Below are positions 16,698-25,730 of a DNA stretch of 64,000 nt, one piece after another; positions within the stretch are counted from its first letter, which is position 1; every line of letters starts with the position of its first letter. The position numbers and the translations under genes were made by a program. Under the pieces are notes generated by a model. The model did not search any database. It was not told the origin of the DNA and was given only the letters and a program-made list of their open reading frames with translations. Source of the DNA: Peptoniphilaceae bacterium (lineage in GTDB: Bacteria > Bacillota > Clostridia > Tissierellales > Peptoniphilaceae); contig JALEKO010000012.1 in assembly GCA_022769085.1 (NCBI GenBank), forward strand, positions 1 through 64,000, read 5' to 3'.

Positions 16698-19226
16698 TTA
16701 TGCTTCACAAAATTCACAGTTTTCAACTTCAAGTGACTTACTTCTTACATAGTAAATTGATTTAACTCCATTTTCATATGCTTTTATATAAAGATTTAAA
16801 ATCTGCCTCATTGTGTAGTCATTTGTAATATATAAATTCATGGACTGAGCTTGATCAATGTGCCTTTGTCTTACTCCTGCAGCTTTTATTGTTATTTCTT
16901 GGTCAATTTCATGTGCATTTTCATAAAGCCAAAATGTTTTTGTATCAAGACCAGGCGCAACTCTAGGCTCTATTGCTCCCTTTTTTTCTTCTATAAAGTA
17001 TCTATTCATTATAGGATCAACTCCTGGGCTTGTTCCTGCTATTATTGATGTAGATCCTGTAGGAGCTATTGCTATTAAATATCCATTTCTTAGTCCGTTT
17101 TCTTTTACTTCTCTTCTAAGATTTTGCCATCTGTTAGAATTATAATTTCTTATTTCAAAATAATTTCCATTTTGCCAGTCAGAGCCTTCAAAATATTTGT
17201 AAGCTCCTTTTTCTTTTGAAATATTTACACTAGCTTTTATTGCATAGTAGTTTATATCTTCAAAAACTTTATCTGCAAATTTACAATGTTCATCTTCATC
17301 TGTCCATTTAATTCCATGTTTTACAAGCATGTGATGGTAACCTGAAACACCAAGTCCTATTGCTCTATATTTTTTATTTGTTACAAATGCATATGGCGTT
17401 GGATAATAATTTAAATCTATTACATTATCTAAAGCTCTTACTGTTGTACTTACAACTTTTTCGAGTTCTTCTTTATCATCTACATCAACATTTCCAAGAA
17501 CTATACTTGCAAGATTACATTCAACAAAATCTCCTGGTTTTGTTTTATTTACTATTATTTCATCTCCATCTTCAGTTTGAACTTTTACAGAAATCGTCTC
17601 AGATGCACTCATATTTTGTGCAATTTCCGTACATAAATTTGATGAATATATAATACCTTTGTGTTTATTCGGATTTTGTTCATTTACTATATCTCTATTA
17701 AATACAAATGGTGTTCCTGTTTCTGTCCGTGATTTTATTATAAGTCTAACCATATCTTTCATTGGAATTACTCTTTTTGAAATCTCGGGATCTTCTATTA
17801 AATCATAATAATGTTTTTCAAATTCTTCAGAAAAAGTATCTTCAAGTGCATAACCTTTTTTAACTAAAATTTCATGGGGATCAAACATATACCAGTCACC
17901 ATCAAGATTGTCTCTGCACATTTTCCAAAAAAGATTTGGAACGCAAATTGCAGGAAATACATCATGTGCTTTCATTCTGTCATCTCCGTTATTTGTTCTT
18001 AGTGCTAAAAATTCTGGCATGTCTTTATGCCACATATCAAGATATACCGCAACAGAACCTTGTCTTACTCCTAGTTGGTCGACTGCAACTGCTGTGTCAT
18101 TTGCAAGTTTTATCCATCTAATGACTCCACCTGCAACGCCTTTAAATCCTCTTATATCAGATCCATTTGCTCTTACTTTTCCAAAATATAGACCCATTCC
18201 ACCACCATGTTTTGAGACTTCAGCAAAATTTGTTATTGATCTATATATTCCTTTTAATGTATCCGCAACTGTATCTATAAAACAACTTGATAACTGATTA
18301 TATGGTTTTCTTGCATTACTCATTGTAGGTGTTGCCATTGTGACTTTAAGTGTACTTAATAAGTCATATAAATCTTTTGCAAAGGAAATTTTATTTTTTT
18401 CAGGTATTGCAAGATGCATTGCTATTCCCATATACATCTCTTGGATTCTTTCTAAAGGCTCTCCGTCATGAGTTCTTATAATGTACCTTTTAATAAGAAG
18501 ATCAAGCCCTGAATAATTCATCAATTTGTCACGATCATAATCAATATATTTTTCAAGCTCATCTATTTCTTCATCAGAATAATTTTCAAGCATATATTGA
18601 CCATATAAATTTTTATCGGTTAAAAATTTTATTTTTGATTTAAAATCAGATATCTGATATTTATTTTCGCAAAGATCTATTTTTTTATTTAATCCATAAT
18701 CCATAAATCTTGCAGCAATAAATTCCCATTTTGGACTTTCTTTATTTGTAAGTTCGCTTGCAGCTTTTGTCAATGAAATAAGTATTTCTTCATCAGTCAT
18801 ATTTGGTTTTAAAAATGATTCAAATTTTAAAAACAAATCTTCTATAGAATATCTCTGGCTGTCAAATTCTTTATTTAATTCAGATATTATGGATATTAAT
18901 TTTGCATCTTTTACATATTCTTTAAAATCATCAACGGTTTTTCTATCCATTGTATGTTTTGCTCTATAAAGAATATACGATTTTACTTCTTTATAATATC
19001 TTTCATCTATTAATTTAAGTTCAACAAGATCTTGAATTTCTTCAACTGTAGGAATATGTGTTTGGGGAAATTTTTCCTTCACAGTTTCTTTAATATCATT
19101 TGCTATTTTTGATAGTTTTTCTTTGTTAATTGAAGATCCTACCGAATTAAATGATTTTCTTATAGCATTTTCTATTTTTGTAATTTCAAATTCAACAATC
19201 TTTCCATCTCTTTTTTTTATCTGCAT
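16698..19226 (-). CDS. nrdA: Ribonucleoside-diphosphate reductase alpha subunit (class I)
   Basis: The 842-residue large subunit reduces ribonucleotides to deoxyribonucleotides. It has an N-terminal ATP-cone (about 1-90, MQIKKRDGKIVEFEITKIENAIRK-type start), the first active-site cysteine in LSSCFID (~315), NLCTE with the thiyl cysteine (~530), the second redox cysteine in ECNLASI and the PTGSTS substrate motif. The C-terminus ends CEFCEA, giving the shuttle CxxC. The ATP-cone suggests dATP feedback inhibition. The gene stands alone, and its beta-subunit gene is on the other arm of the origin at 57.8 kb. Two NrdR boxes cover its promoter. Confidence 0.96.
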   Translation of the reverse strand: MQIKKRDGKIVEFEITKIENAIRKSFNSVGSSINKEKLSKIANDIKETVKEKFPQTHIPTVEEIQDLVELKLIDERYYKEVKSYILYRAKHTMDRKTVDDFKEYVKDAKLISIISELNKEFDSQRYSIEDLFLKFESFLKPNMTDEEILISLTKAASELTNKESPKWEFIAARFMDYGLNKKIDLCENKYQISDFKSKIKFLTDKNLYGQYMLENYSDEEIDELEKYIDYDRDKLMNYSGLDLLIKRYIIRTHDGEPLERIQEMYMGIAMHLAIPEKNKISFAKDLYDLLSTLKVTMATPTMSNARKPYNQLSSCFIDTVADTLKGIYRSITNFAEVSKHGGGMGLYFGKVRANGSDIRGFKGVAGGVIRWIKLANDTAVAVDQLGVRQGSVAVYLDMWHKDMPEFLALRTNNGDDRMKAHDVFPAICVPNLFWKMCRDNLDGDWYMFDPHEILVKKGYALEDTFSEEFEKHYYDLIEDPEISKRVIPMKDMVRLIIKSRTETGTPFVFNRDIVNEQNPNKHKGIIYSSNLCTEIAQNMSASETISVKVQTEDGDEIIVNKTKPGDFVECNLASIVLGNVDVDDKEELEKVVSTTVRALDNVIDLNYYPTPYAFVTNKKYRAIGLGVSGYHHMLVKHGIKWTDEDEHCKFADKVFEDINYYAIKASVNISKEKGAYKYFEGSDWQNGNYFEIRNYNSNRWQNLRREVKENGLRNGYLIAIAPTGSTSIIAGTSPGVDPIMNRYFIEEKKGAIEPRVAPGLDTKTFWLYENAHEIDQEITIKAAGVRQRHIDQAQSMNLYITNDYTMRQILNLYIKAYENGVKSIYYVRSKSLEVENCEFCEA

Positions 19227-19243
19227 TATTTTCTCCTAAAACT

Positions 19244-19288
19244 ATACAATATATAGAATTTATTTTTTAAAACATCAATATATTGTAT
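19244..19288 (-). promoter_or_regulatory. Promoter of nrdA with two overlapping NrdR boxes
   Basis: CAATATATAG (19247-19256) and CAATATATTG (19276-19285) both fit the NrdR core CWATATATWG. Their centres are 29 bp apart, close to the three helical turns normal for NrdR pairs. On the minus strand they overlap a promoter TTGATG (19273-19278), 17 nt, TATATA (19250-19255). The repressor NrdR itself is not in the window. Confidence 0.75.
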
Positions 19289-19387
19289 AAAGTGACTATA
19301 TAATAGTACCATTTTATTTTTAAATTTCCTTACGAAATTATTTTAAAAAATGCTAAATAATTCAATTATTATTAGTTTTAAAATATA

Positions 19388-19421
19388 AAAAATCGACAAA
19401 AAATTAATATTTTTTGTCGAT
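19388..19421 (-). terminator. Intrinsic terminator of the pcp operon
   Basis: A long stem AAATCGACAAAAAAT/ATTTTTTGTCGATTT is followed by a T-run on the minus strand, 24 nt after the pcp stop. Confidence 0.85.
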
Positions 19422-19444
19422 TTAATAATTAAAATTTTTCATTT

Positions 19445-20083
19445 TTAAGAAATTGCTCCACCTGAAACTTTTATATCTTCATTGTAATTTACAATTGTTT
19501 TTACTGCAATATTTAATGCTTTTACTATATTTTCTAAAGACATCGATGAAGTATTTGGTTTATCTACAACCTGTTCAGGTAAAAATGGAACATGTATAAA
19601 ACCTGCTTCTTTGATATTATATTTTTCAGAAAGATATAATGCTTGATACATAATATGATTACATACAAATGTTCCTGCTGAATTTGAAACTGATGCAGGT
19701 ATGTTTTCTTTTTTTATTTCTTCTACAATCCTTTTTATTGGAATTGTTGCAAAATAAGCATTTTTACCATCTTTTCTAATAGGTATATCAATTGGCTTAT
19801 TTCCTTCATTATCTTCTATTCTTGCATCATCCTGATTTATTGCAACTCTTTCAACTGTAATATCATATCTTCCACCAGCTTGACCTACACATAAAATTGC
19901 ATCTGGTTTAAAATCTTTTATTGCTTCTTCCAAAACTTGTGCACTTTTATGAAATACAGTTGGTATTTCTAATTTTTTAATTTCAGCATTTTCTATATCT
20001 TCACTTATTCTTTTTACAGATTCTATAGCAGGATTTGTTTTTTCTCCACCAAATGGATCAAACCCTGTAATTAATATTTTCAT
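19445..20083 (-). CDS. pcp: Pyroglutamyl peptidase I (pyrrolidone-carboxylate peptidase)
   Basis: The 212-residue C15 cysteine peptidase removes N-terminal pyroglutamate from peptides. It starts with the family motif [15 protein letters not shown]. The catalytic glutamate lies in the [16 protein letters not shown] region, the nucleophile cysteine in [12 protein letters not shown] (~140) and the histidine in [11 protein letters not shown] (~165). It is the last gene of a three-gene operon behind two membrane proteins. Confidence 0.94.
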   Translation of the reverse strand: MKILITGFDPFGGEKTNPAIESVKRISEDIENAEIKKLEIPTVFHKSAQVLEEAIKDFKPDAILCVGQAGGRYDITVERVAINQDDARIEDNEGNKPIDIPIRKDGKNAYFATIPIKRIVEEIKKENIPASVSNSAGTFVCNHIMYQALYLSEKYNIKEAGFIHVPFLPEQVVDKPNTSSMSLENIVKALNIAVKTIVNYNEDIKVSGGAIS

Positions 20084-20125
20084 TTTTCATCTCCTTATAT
20101 AATTTTACCTTAAAAAATATTTAAT

Positions 20126-21049
20126 TTAAAATGCAAGAAAATACATGAGAAGAATATGTATTACTATCATTATTAAAGCTATAGGAAGTTGTGCTTTTAT
20201 AACTCCATTTTCATCTTTCATTTCTAAAAGAACTGCAGGCAACATATTGAAATTTCCAGCCATTGGAGTCATAAGTGTTCCACAATATCCAGCAGTCATA
20301 GCTAAAGCAGATGCTATTGCAGGATTTGCTCCTTGTACAAAAACAAAAGGAACTCCAATTCCTGCTGTTATAACTGTAAATGCTGCAAAAGCATTTCCCA
20401 TTATCATTGTAAAGATAACCATTCCTAAACAATAAGCAATACATCCTGCAAGTATATTTGTTTCAGGTATAAATCCTCCAATCATATTTGATATAACATC
20501 TCCAACTCCTGCTAATGTAAAAATTGCTCCAAGAGATGCTAAAAGCTGTGGAAGTATTCCCAAAGGTCCAACCTGTTGTACCATTCTGTCAGACTGAGTA
20601 AGTACTTCTTTAGGATTTGATTTTGTAATTAAAAGTGCAATAAGAATAGATACAGCAGCAGAAATTCCAAGTGCTATTTTACTTGAACCTTCAACTAAAT
20701 TTGCAATTAAAAGTGCTATAAGTGCCATTAATATAACTGGTAAAAAAATTAAATTTCCATATTTTTTTGATTTTTCTTTTTCTTCAATTTCATTTTCAAC
20801 AGTTTTATTTTTATTAATTACACTATTTCCTAAATTAAGTACTCCTAAAACTACAACACCTACCCCACTAAGTAAAGGTGGTAAATAAGAGCCGAAAATA
20901 AATAATGCTGAAAGTAAAAACCAAAAAATAGAGGTTGTAATTTTTTTATTTGAATCATCTGATCTTAAAACTTTATATCCAGTATAAAAAAATTGAAGTC
21001 CTATAACTATATAAATTATCTCCAAAATTTTTGAAAAAATCGCATCCAT
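20126..21049 (-). CDS. DUF979 family membrane protein
   Basis: This 307-residue protein has about nine hydrophobic helices and a TMAGYCGTLMTPMAGNFNMLPA motif near the C-terminus that marks DUF979. DUF979 and DUF969 genes are commonly found together and often next to pcp. The pair looks like a secondary transporter split in two, probably for 5-oxoproline or pyroglutamyl peptides; that role is inferred from the neighbour. It overlaps the DUF969 gene by 1 nt. Confidence 0.85.
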   Translation of the reverse strand: MDAIFSKILEIIYIVIGLQFFYTGYKVLRSDDSNKKITTSIFWFLLSALFIFGSYLPPLLSGVGVVVLGVLNLGNSVINKNKTVENEIEEKEKSKKYGNLIFLPVILMALIALLIANLVEGSSKIALGISAAVSILIALLITKSNPKEVLTQSDRMVQQVGPLGILPQLLASLGAIFTLAGVGDVISNMIGGFIPETNILAGCIAYCLGMVIFTMIMGNAFAAFTVITAGIGVPFVFVQGANPAIASALAMTAGYCGTLMTPMAGNFNMLPAVLLEMKDENGVIKAQLPIALIMIVIHILLMYFLAF

Positions 21050-21723
21050 TATTCCCCTCCATTAATTCTTTTTAATTTTTTATCATCTAAAATATTTTTA
21101 ACAACTCCAAGTACAAATGCAATAATTGCTATGGGTATTGAATATTTTGCAACATCAGCATTACTTACACTATATCCTAGTGAATCAAGAGTTCCTGCTA
21201 TAAGCAAAACTCCACTTGCTCCCATAAATGTATTTTGTGCAAAGAAATTTCCTATATTTTCCATTGATGCAGATCTTGCTTTTATTTTTTCTTTAACTTC
21301 TTGATTGCTTTCTTTTTCATTTGCCTCAAAAGATGCCTGTGCCATAGGTTCAACAATTGGTCTTACAAGTTCTGGATGTCCTCCAAGTTTTATTGAGAAA
21401 AATCCTGCAATTTCTTTTATTAATAAATAGATACTTAAAAATTTACTTGTTGTTAAATTTTTTCTGCTATTTATCATTTCAACTGCTCTTTGTTTTAAAC
21501 CATTTATTTCGCTTAAACCTATTACAGGAAGAGTTATAATAAATAATGTTACTATTCTATTATCTACAAAACTTTGACCTAAAGTTGATAAAAAATCAAA
21601 AATAGATATTCCTGAAACAAGTGCTGTAACAAACCCTGCAAGAATAACTACAAACATTGTATTCATTTTAAGCATGAATCCTAAAACTATTATTAATATT
21701 CCAATAAGTTTCAAATATTCCAT
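21049..21723 (-). CDS. DUF969 family membrane protein
   Basis: The 224-residue membrane protein has five or six helices and the DUF969 pattern of a GLSEINGLKQRA loop near residue 75, GGHPELVRPIVEPMA and FFAQNTFMGASGVLLI. It is the first gene of the DUF969-DUF979-pcp operon, with AAGGAGG ahead of the ATG. It likely forms a two-component permease with the DUF979 protein. Confidence 0.85.
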   Translation of the reverse strand: MEYLKLIGILIIVLGFMLKMNTMFVVILAGFVTALVSGISIFDFLSTLGQSFVDNRIVTLFIITLPVIGLSEINGLKQRAVEMINSRKNLTTSKFLSIYLLIKEIAGFFSIKLGGHPELVRPIVEPMAQASFEANEKESNQEVKEKIKARSASMENIGNFFAQNTFMGASGVLLIAGTLDSLGYSVSNADVAKYSIPIAIIAFVLGVVKNILDDKKLKRINGGE

Positions 21724-21826
21724 TATATCCTCCTTGTATATTTATAAAATATTATATATTATTTTTTTATTTACTTCAATGATTTTTTTTACAAAACAAT
21801 ATCAATTTTTAAACATCAATTAAAAA

Positions 21827-21861
21827 AATCAAAGCATAATTATTTTTTGTTGCTTTGATTT
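21827..21861 (-). terminator. Intrinsic terminator after the sigma-factor gene
   Basis: An 11-bp stem AAATCAAAGCA/TGCTTTGATTT is followed by seven T on the minus strand. It ends the transcript that runs from dnaA or gyrB through the sigma factor. Confidence 0.85.
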
Positions 21862-21871
21862 TTACTATTTT

Positions 21872-22645
21872 TTATTTGATTTTATTAAATTCTATTGAAA
21901 ATTTTTGATTGATTTTTTTCTCAATTCTTGAAACTGTCATTTGGCTTATATCAAGTTTTTGTGCAATTGCTACCTGAGTCCAACCTTCATAGTACCTTAA
22001 ATTTAAAATATCTTTTTCTAAATCATTTAGTCTATCTATTGACTTTGTTATCATATCATTTAAATCGATGGATTCAAAATTTTTATCTTCTTCGCCAACT
22101 ATATCTGATAAATTAAGTTTATTTTCCCCTCTTTGAATTTCAAATTCACTATCTAAGCTTTGCGGAGAATATACTTTACTTGCTTCAATTGTTTCAAGTA
22201 TTGTTTCTTCATCTTCTCCTAAATAATCAGAAATATCTTTAATTGTAGGTGTTCTTTGTAATATTTGAGGAAGTGTCTTTTTGGCATTATTTATTTTTTT
22301 ATAAAGATTTTGTATTCTTCTTGGTACTCTTATTACCCAACCTTTATCTCTAAAATATCTTTTTAATTCTCCCATTATTGTAGGAGTTGCAAATGATGAA
22401 AAAGCATATCCTTTTTCAGGATTAAATCTATCAACTGCATAAATTAAACCCACTGATGCTACTTGATATAAATCATCTTTTTCTATTCCCTTATTTACGT
22501 ATTTATTTGATAAAATATCAACAAGATACATATGTTCTTCAATAAGCTTTTCTCTTAGCTTTGGATCTTTTGTTTTGTAATATTCTTCAAACTGTTTATT
22601 TATTTCATCCTTATCAGGTTTTATATATCTACTTTTATCAGACAT
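21872..22645 (-). CDS. RNA polymerase sigma factor of the SigB/SigF/SigG group
   Basis: The 257-residue sigma-70-family protein lacks region 1. Region 2 includes DLYQVASVGLIYAVDRFNPEKGYAFSSFATPTIMGELKRYFRD (about 62-104), region 3 follows with VRVPRRIQ-like VIRVPRRIQNLYK, and region 4 ends in the helix-turn-helix WTQVAIAQKLDISQMTVSRIEKK. That pattern is shared by general-stress SigB and the sporulation sigmas F and G. It stands 1 nt downstream of an anti-sigma gene. Whether it controls stress or is a relic of sporulation control cannot be decided from sequence alone. Confidence 0.9.
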   Translation of the reverse strand: MSDKSRYIKPDKDEINKQFEEYYKTKDPKLREKLIEEHMYLVDILSNKYVNKGIEKDDLYQVASVGLIYAVDRFNPEKGYAFSSFATPTIMGELKRYFRDKGWVIRVPRRIQNLYKKINNAKKTLPQILQRTPTIKDISDYLGEDEETILETIEASKVYSPQSLDSEFEIQRGENKLNLSDIVGEEDKNFESIDLNDMITKSIDRLNDLEKDILNLRYYEGWTQVAIAQKLDISQMTVSRIEKKINQKFSIEFNKIK

Positions 22646-22646
22646 T

Positions 22647-22979
22647 TCACACCTTTTTAACCAGCTTTATTTCAGAATCTCCTATTTCTACAAAATCAAC
22701 AAGTTCAGACAGAATAACATTTCTTATCGAAAGAATTTTTTCATCCATTTTTCTATCTTTTCCAAACACTTCAATAGTAAGCTTATTTTCTTCTATTATA
22801 TATTTTATAAGAACATCTTCTCCAGATATTTTATAATTAACCGCTTCTGAAACTACAACTCTTATATCTTCAACACTTTCAACGTCAAAACCCATTGATG
22901 ATGCTACAGAAGATGAAAATAATCTTACAGATTGCAGATACTTTGTATCAGATGGGATTTTTACAATTATTTCTTCCAT
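22647..22979 (-). CDS. Short RsbW/SpoIIAB-like anti-sigma protein, ATP site apparently lost
   Basis: At 110 residues it is shorter than RsbW or SpoIIAB (about 145-160). The N-terminal half matches the family (SVRLFSSSVASSMGFDVESVEDIRVVVSEAVN). The N-box is shifted and the G1 (DxGxG) and G2 glycine boxes of the Bergerat ATP pocket are missing: the segment VFGKDRKMDEKIL leads straight to the C-terminal strand. It may bind sigma without kinase activity. It lies between a STAS gene and the sigma gene with 1-nt junctions, so partner-switching is the expected role. Confidence 0.75.
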   Translation of the reverse strand: MEEIIVKIPSDTKYLQSVRLFSSSVASSMGFDVESVEDIRVVVSEAVNYKISGEDVLIKYIIEENKLTIEVFGKDRKMDEKILSIRNVILSELVDFVEIGDSEIKLVKKV

Positions 22980-23287
22980 TATTCATCCATCCCAAAAAGT
23001 TTTAATAAATCTGTTATCTCAAATATTTTCTTTATATTTCTTTTCGCATTTATTATCTTTACATTTTTATTTTTTTCATTTTGAATTTTATAAATATTAA
23101 TAAATTGACCAATTCCTGTTGAATCTATATAGTTTAGATCATTAAAATCAAATAATATATTTTTTTTGGTATTTTTTATATTATCATTTATAAAGTCTTT
23201 AAATGAATCTATAGAATAAACATCAAGATCACCTTTTATTATAACTTCTAATGTATCATCTTTTTCAATTAGTGTTTTTTCAAACAT
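22979..23287 (-). CDS. Anti-sigma factor antagonist (STAS domain, RsbV/SpoIIAA-like)
   Basis: This 102-residue STAS protein has the classic FNDLNYIDSTGIGQF motif (about residues 47-61), with the serine that partner kinases phosphorylate. It would bind the neighbouring anti-sigma protein and release sigma. It starts 1 nt after the gyrA stop and overlaps the anti-sigma gene by 1 nt. No separate promoter fits in the gap, so it is read with gyrA or from a promoter within gyrA. Confidence 0.9.
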   Translation of the reverse strand: MFEKTLIEKDDTLEVIIKGDLDVYSIDSFKDFINDNIKNTKKNILFDFNDLNYIDSTGIGQFINIYKIQNEKNKNVKIINAKRNIKKIFEITDLLKLFGMDE

Positions 23288-23288
23288 T

Positions 23289-25721
23289 TTAGTCCTCTTC
23301 CAAGTATTTTGTTACCGAAACAATTTTATCTTCATCTGAAACTATATCTTTTAATTTTACACCTTTAGTATTTCTTCCTTGAGTTGAAACATCTCTTACT
23401 GAAATTCTTATTATATCACCACTAAGTGAAACAAGCATGATATCTTCATCAATATTTACTGCAATTGATGCAACAATTTTTCCAGATTTTTCGCTAACTT
23501 TATGTGCTCTAATTCCAAGTCCGCCTCTTTTTTGTACTTTAAAATTGTTCAAACTTGTTTTTTTACCATTTCCATTTTCAGTTACCAAAAGTAAGTATAC
23601 GTTATTGTCAACTGAAACCATAGATATAACTTTATCGTCATCTTTTAATTTGATTGATTTTACACCACTTGCTTGTCTTCCCATTGTTCTTACATCTGAT
23701 GATGAGAATCTTATTGCCATACCATTTTGTGTTGTAATTATAAGATCAGTTTCTTTGCTTATCTGTTTTACAGATATTAACTTGTCATTATCTTTAAGTG
23801 CTATCGCAATTATTCCATTTGTTCTGATTTTTTTGAAATTTTCTGCGTTAGTTTTCTTTATTGTACCGTTGGCAGTTGCCATAACAAACTGATCTTCATC
23901 AGAAACTTTTGATAATGATACTATTTCAGCGACGTGTTCATCTTTTGAAAGATTTAATATATTTACAATAGCTTGTCCTCTGGCAGTTCTTGAAGCTTGT
24001 GGAATCTCATAAGCCTTTATTTTGTAAACTTTTCCAAGATCTGTGAAGAATAAAAGTTCTCCATGTGTATCGCTTGTTATTAATGATTCTACATAGTCTT
24101 CTTTTCCTGATGCAATTGCAGAAACTCCTTTTCCGCCTCTTTTTTGTACTTTATAATTTTCAATAGGAGATCTTTTAATATATCCTGAATGCGTAAAAGT
24201 TATTAATACATCTTCTCTTTCAACAAGTTCTTCAATATCAAATTCACCAGGATCTGCAACAATTTGTGTTCTTCTTTTATCTGAATAATTTTCTTTTATT
24301 TCATTTAATTCATCTTTTATTAAATTTAAAAGGTTATTTTCGCTAGATAATATTGAGTTGTAATATTCAATTTTTGCAATCAAATCTTTTTCTTCATCTT
24401 TAAGTTTATCTTCTTCAAGACCAGAAAGTCTTTTTAATTGCATGTCAAGAATTGCTTGACTTTGAACATCTGTTAAACCAAATTTTTCGTAGAATACTTT
24501 TTTTGTCTCTTCAATACTGTAATTTGATCTTATTATTTTTATTATTTCATCGATATTATCTATTGCAATAAGAAGGCCTTCAACAATGTGTTTTCTTGCT
24601 TTTGCTTTTTCTAAATCATATTTTGTTCTTCTTGTTACAACTTCTTTTTGGTGCTCTACATAAAAATGAATAAGATCTTTTAAATTTAAAATCTTTGGGA
24701 CACCATCTACCAGTGCAAGGTTAATTATTCCAAAAGAAGATTCCAAAGGAGTATGTTTGTATAAATTATTAAGAACTATCTCAGAATTAGCATCTCTTTT
24801 AAGTTCAACTACAATTCTAAGCCCATTTCTATCAGACTCATCTCTTACATCACTTATTCCTTCTATTCTCTTATCTTTTACAAGATCAGCAATTCTTATT
24901 ATAATTTTTGCCTTATTCTGCATATAAGGTATATCTGTAAAAACAATTCTTTCTCTATTCTTTTTGAAAGGCTCAATTTTTGAAGTAGCTCTTAATTTTA
25001 TAATTCCCCTTCCACTTTCATATGCTCTTTTAATCCCAGACTTTCCTAAAATATTTGCACCCGTTGGAAAATCAGGTCCTTTTATAATTTTATTTAATTT
25101 ATCAATAGTTATTTCAGGATTATCTATGTATTCAATAACTCCATCAATTACTTCTGATAAATTATGTGGAGGCATATTCGTGCTCATACCTACTGCGATA
25201 CCATTTGAACCATTTACAAGCAAATTAGGAAATCTTGAAGGAAGTATAACAGGTTCTTTTTCACTTTCGTCAAAATTAGGAATAAAATCAACAGTATCTT
25301 TATTTATATCTCTCATCATTTCAAGTGCAAGATCTGTAAGCTTAACCTCAGTATAACGCATAGCAGCTGCACCATCTCCATCAAGAGAACCAAAGTTTCC
25401 CTGACCATGTACTAATGGGTATCTTGTTGAAAAATCCTGTGCAAGTCTTACAACTGCATCGTAAATTGCAGAATCTCCATGAGGATGATATTTTCCCATT
25501 ACTTCTCCTACAACTCTTGCTGATTTTCTTGTAGCTTTATCAGGTGTAAGTCCTAAACCATACATTCCATACAAAATTCTTCTATGAACGGGTTTAAGTC
25601 CATCTCTTACATCTGGAAGAGCTCTTGACATTATTACCGACATAGAATAATCCAGGTATGAAGTTTTCATTTCATGTTCTATATCTACATTGTATATATT
25701 ATCATTTTGTATCTCTGTCAT
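23289..25721 (-). CDS. gyrA: DNA gyrase subunit A
   Basis: The 810-residue topoisomerase II subunit has the quinolone-resistance region [50 protein letters not shown], including the catalytic tyrosine, then the coiled-coil and C-terminal beta-pinwheel with the GyrA box QRGGKGV. With GyrB it introduces negative supercoils. At the first classical resistance position it has a serine-to-glycine-like context ([10 protein letters not shown] keeps Ser), so it looks wild type. It lies 9 nt after gyrB. Confidence 0.98.
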   Translation of the reverse strand: MTEIQNDNIYNVDIEHEMKTSYLDYSMSVIMSRALPDVRDGLKPVHRRILYGMYGLGLTPDKATRKSARVVGEVMGKYHPHGDSAIYDAVVRLAQDFSTRYPLVHGQGNFGSLDGDGAAAMRYTEVKLTDLALEMMRDINKDTVDFIPNFDESEKEPVILPSRFPNLLVNGSNGIAVGMSTNMPPHNLSEVIDGVIEYIDNPEITIDKLNKIIKGPDFPTGANILGKSGIKRAYESGRGIIKLRATSKIEPFKKNRERIVFTDIPYMQNKAKIIIRIADLVKDKRIEGISDVRDESDRNGLRIVVELKRDANSEIVLNNLYKHTPLESSFGIINLALVDGVPKILNLKDLIHFYVEHQKEVVTRRTKYDLEKAKARKHIVEGLLIAIDNIDEIIKIIRSNYSIEETKKVFYEKFGLTDVQSQAILDMQLKRLSGLEEDKLKDEEKDLIAKIEYYNSILSSENNLLNLIKDELNEIKENYSDKRRTQIVADPGEFDIEELVEREDVLITFTHSGYIKRSPIENYKVQKRGGKGVSAIASGKEDYVESLITSDTHGELLFFTDLGKVYKIKAYEIPQASRTARGQAIVNILNLSKDEHVAEIVSLSKVSDEDQFVMATANGTIKKTNAENFKKIRTNGIIAIALKDNDKLISVKQISKETDLIITTQNGMAIRFSSSDVRTMGRQASGVKSIKLKDDDKVISMVSVDNNVYLLLVTENGNGKKTSLNNFKVQKRGGLGIRAHKVSEKSGKIVASIAVNIDEDIMLVSLSGDIIRISVRDVSTQGRNTKGVKLKDIVSDEDKIVSVTKYLEED

Positions 25722-25730
25722 TTAAACCTC

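Noticed and set aside
21872-23287. Calling the sigma module sigF-spoIIAA-spoIIAB of sporulation
   Set aside because: Gene order fits both stress and sporulation modules, and no other sporulation gene is in the window, so no symbol was assigned.
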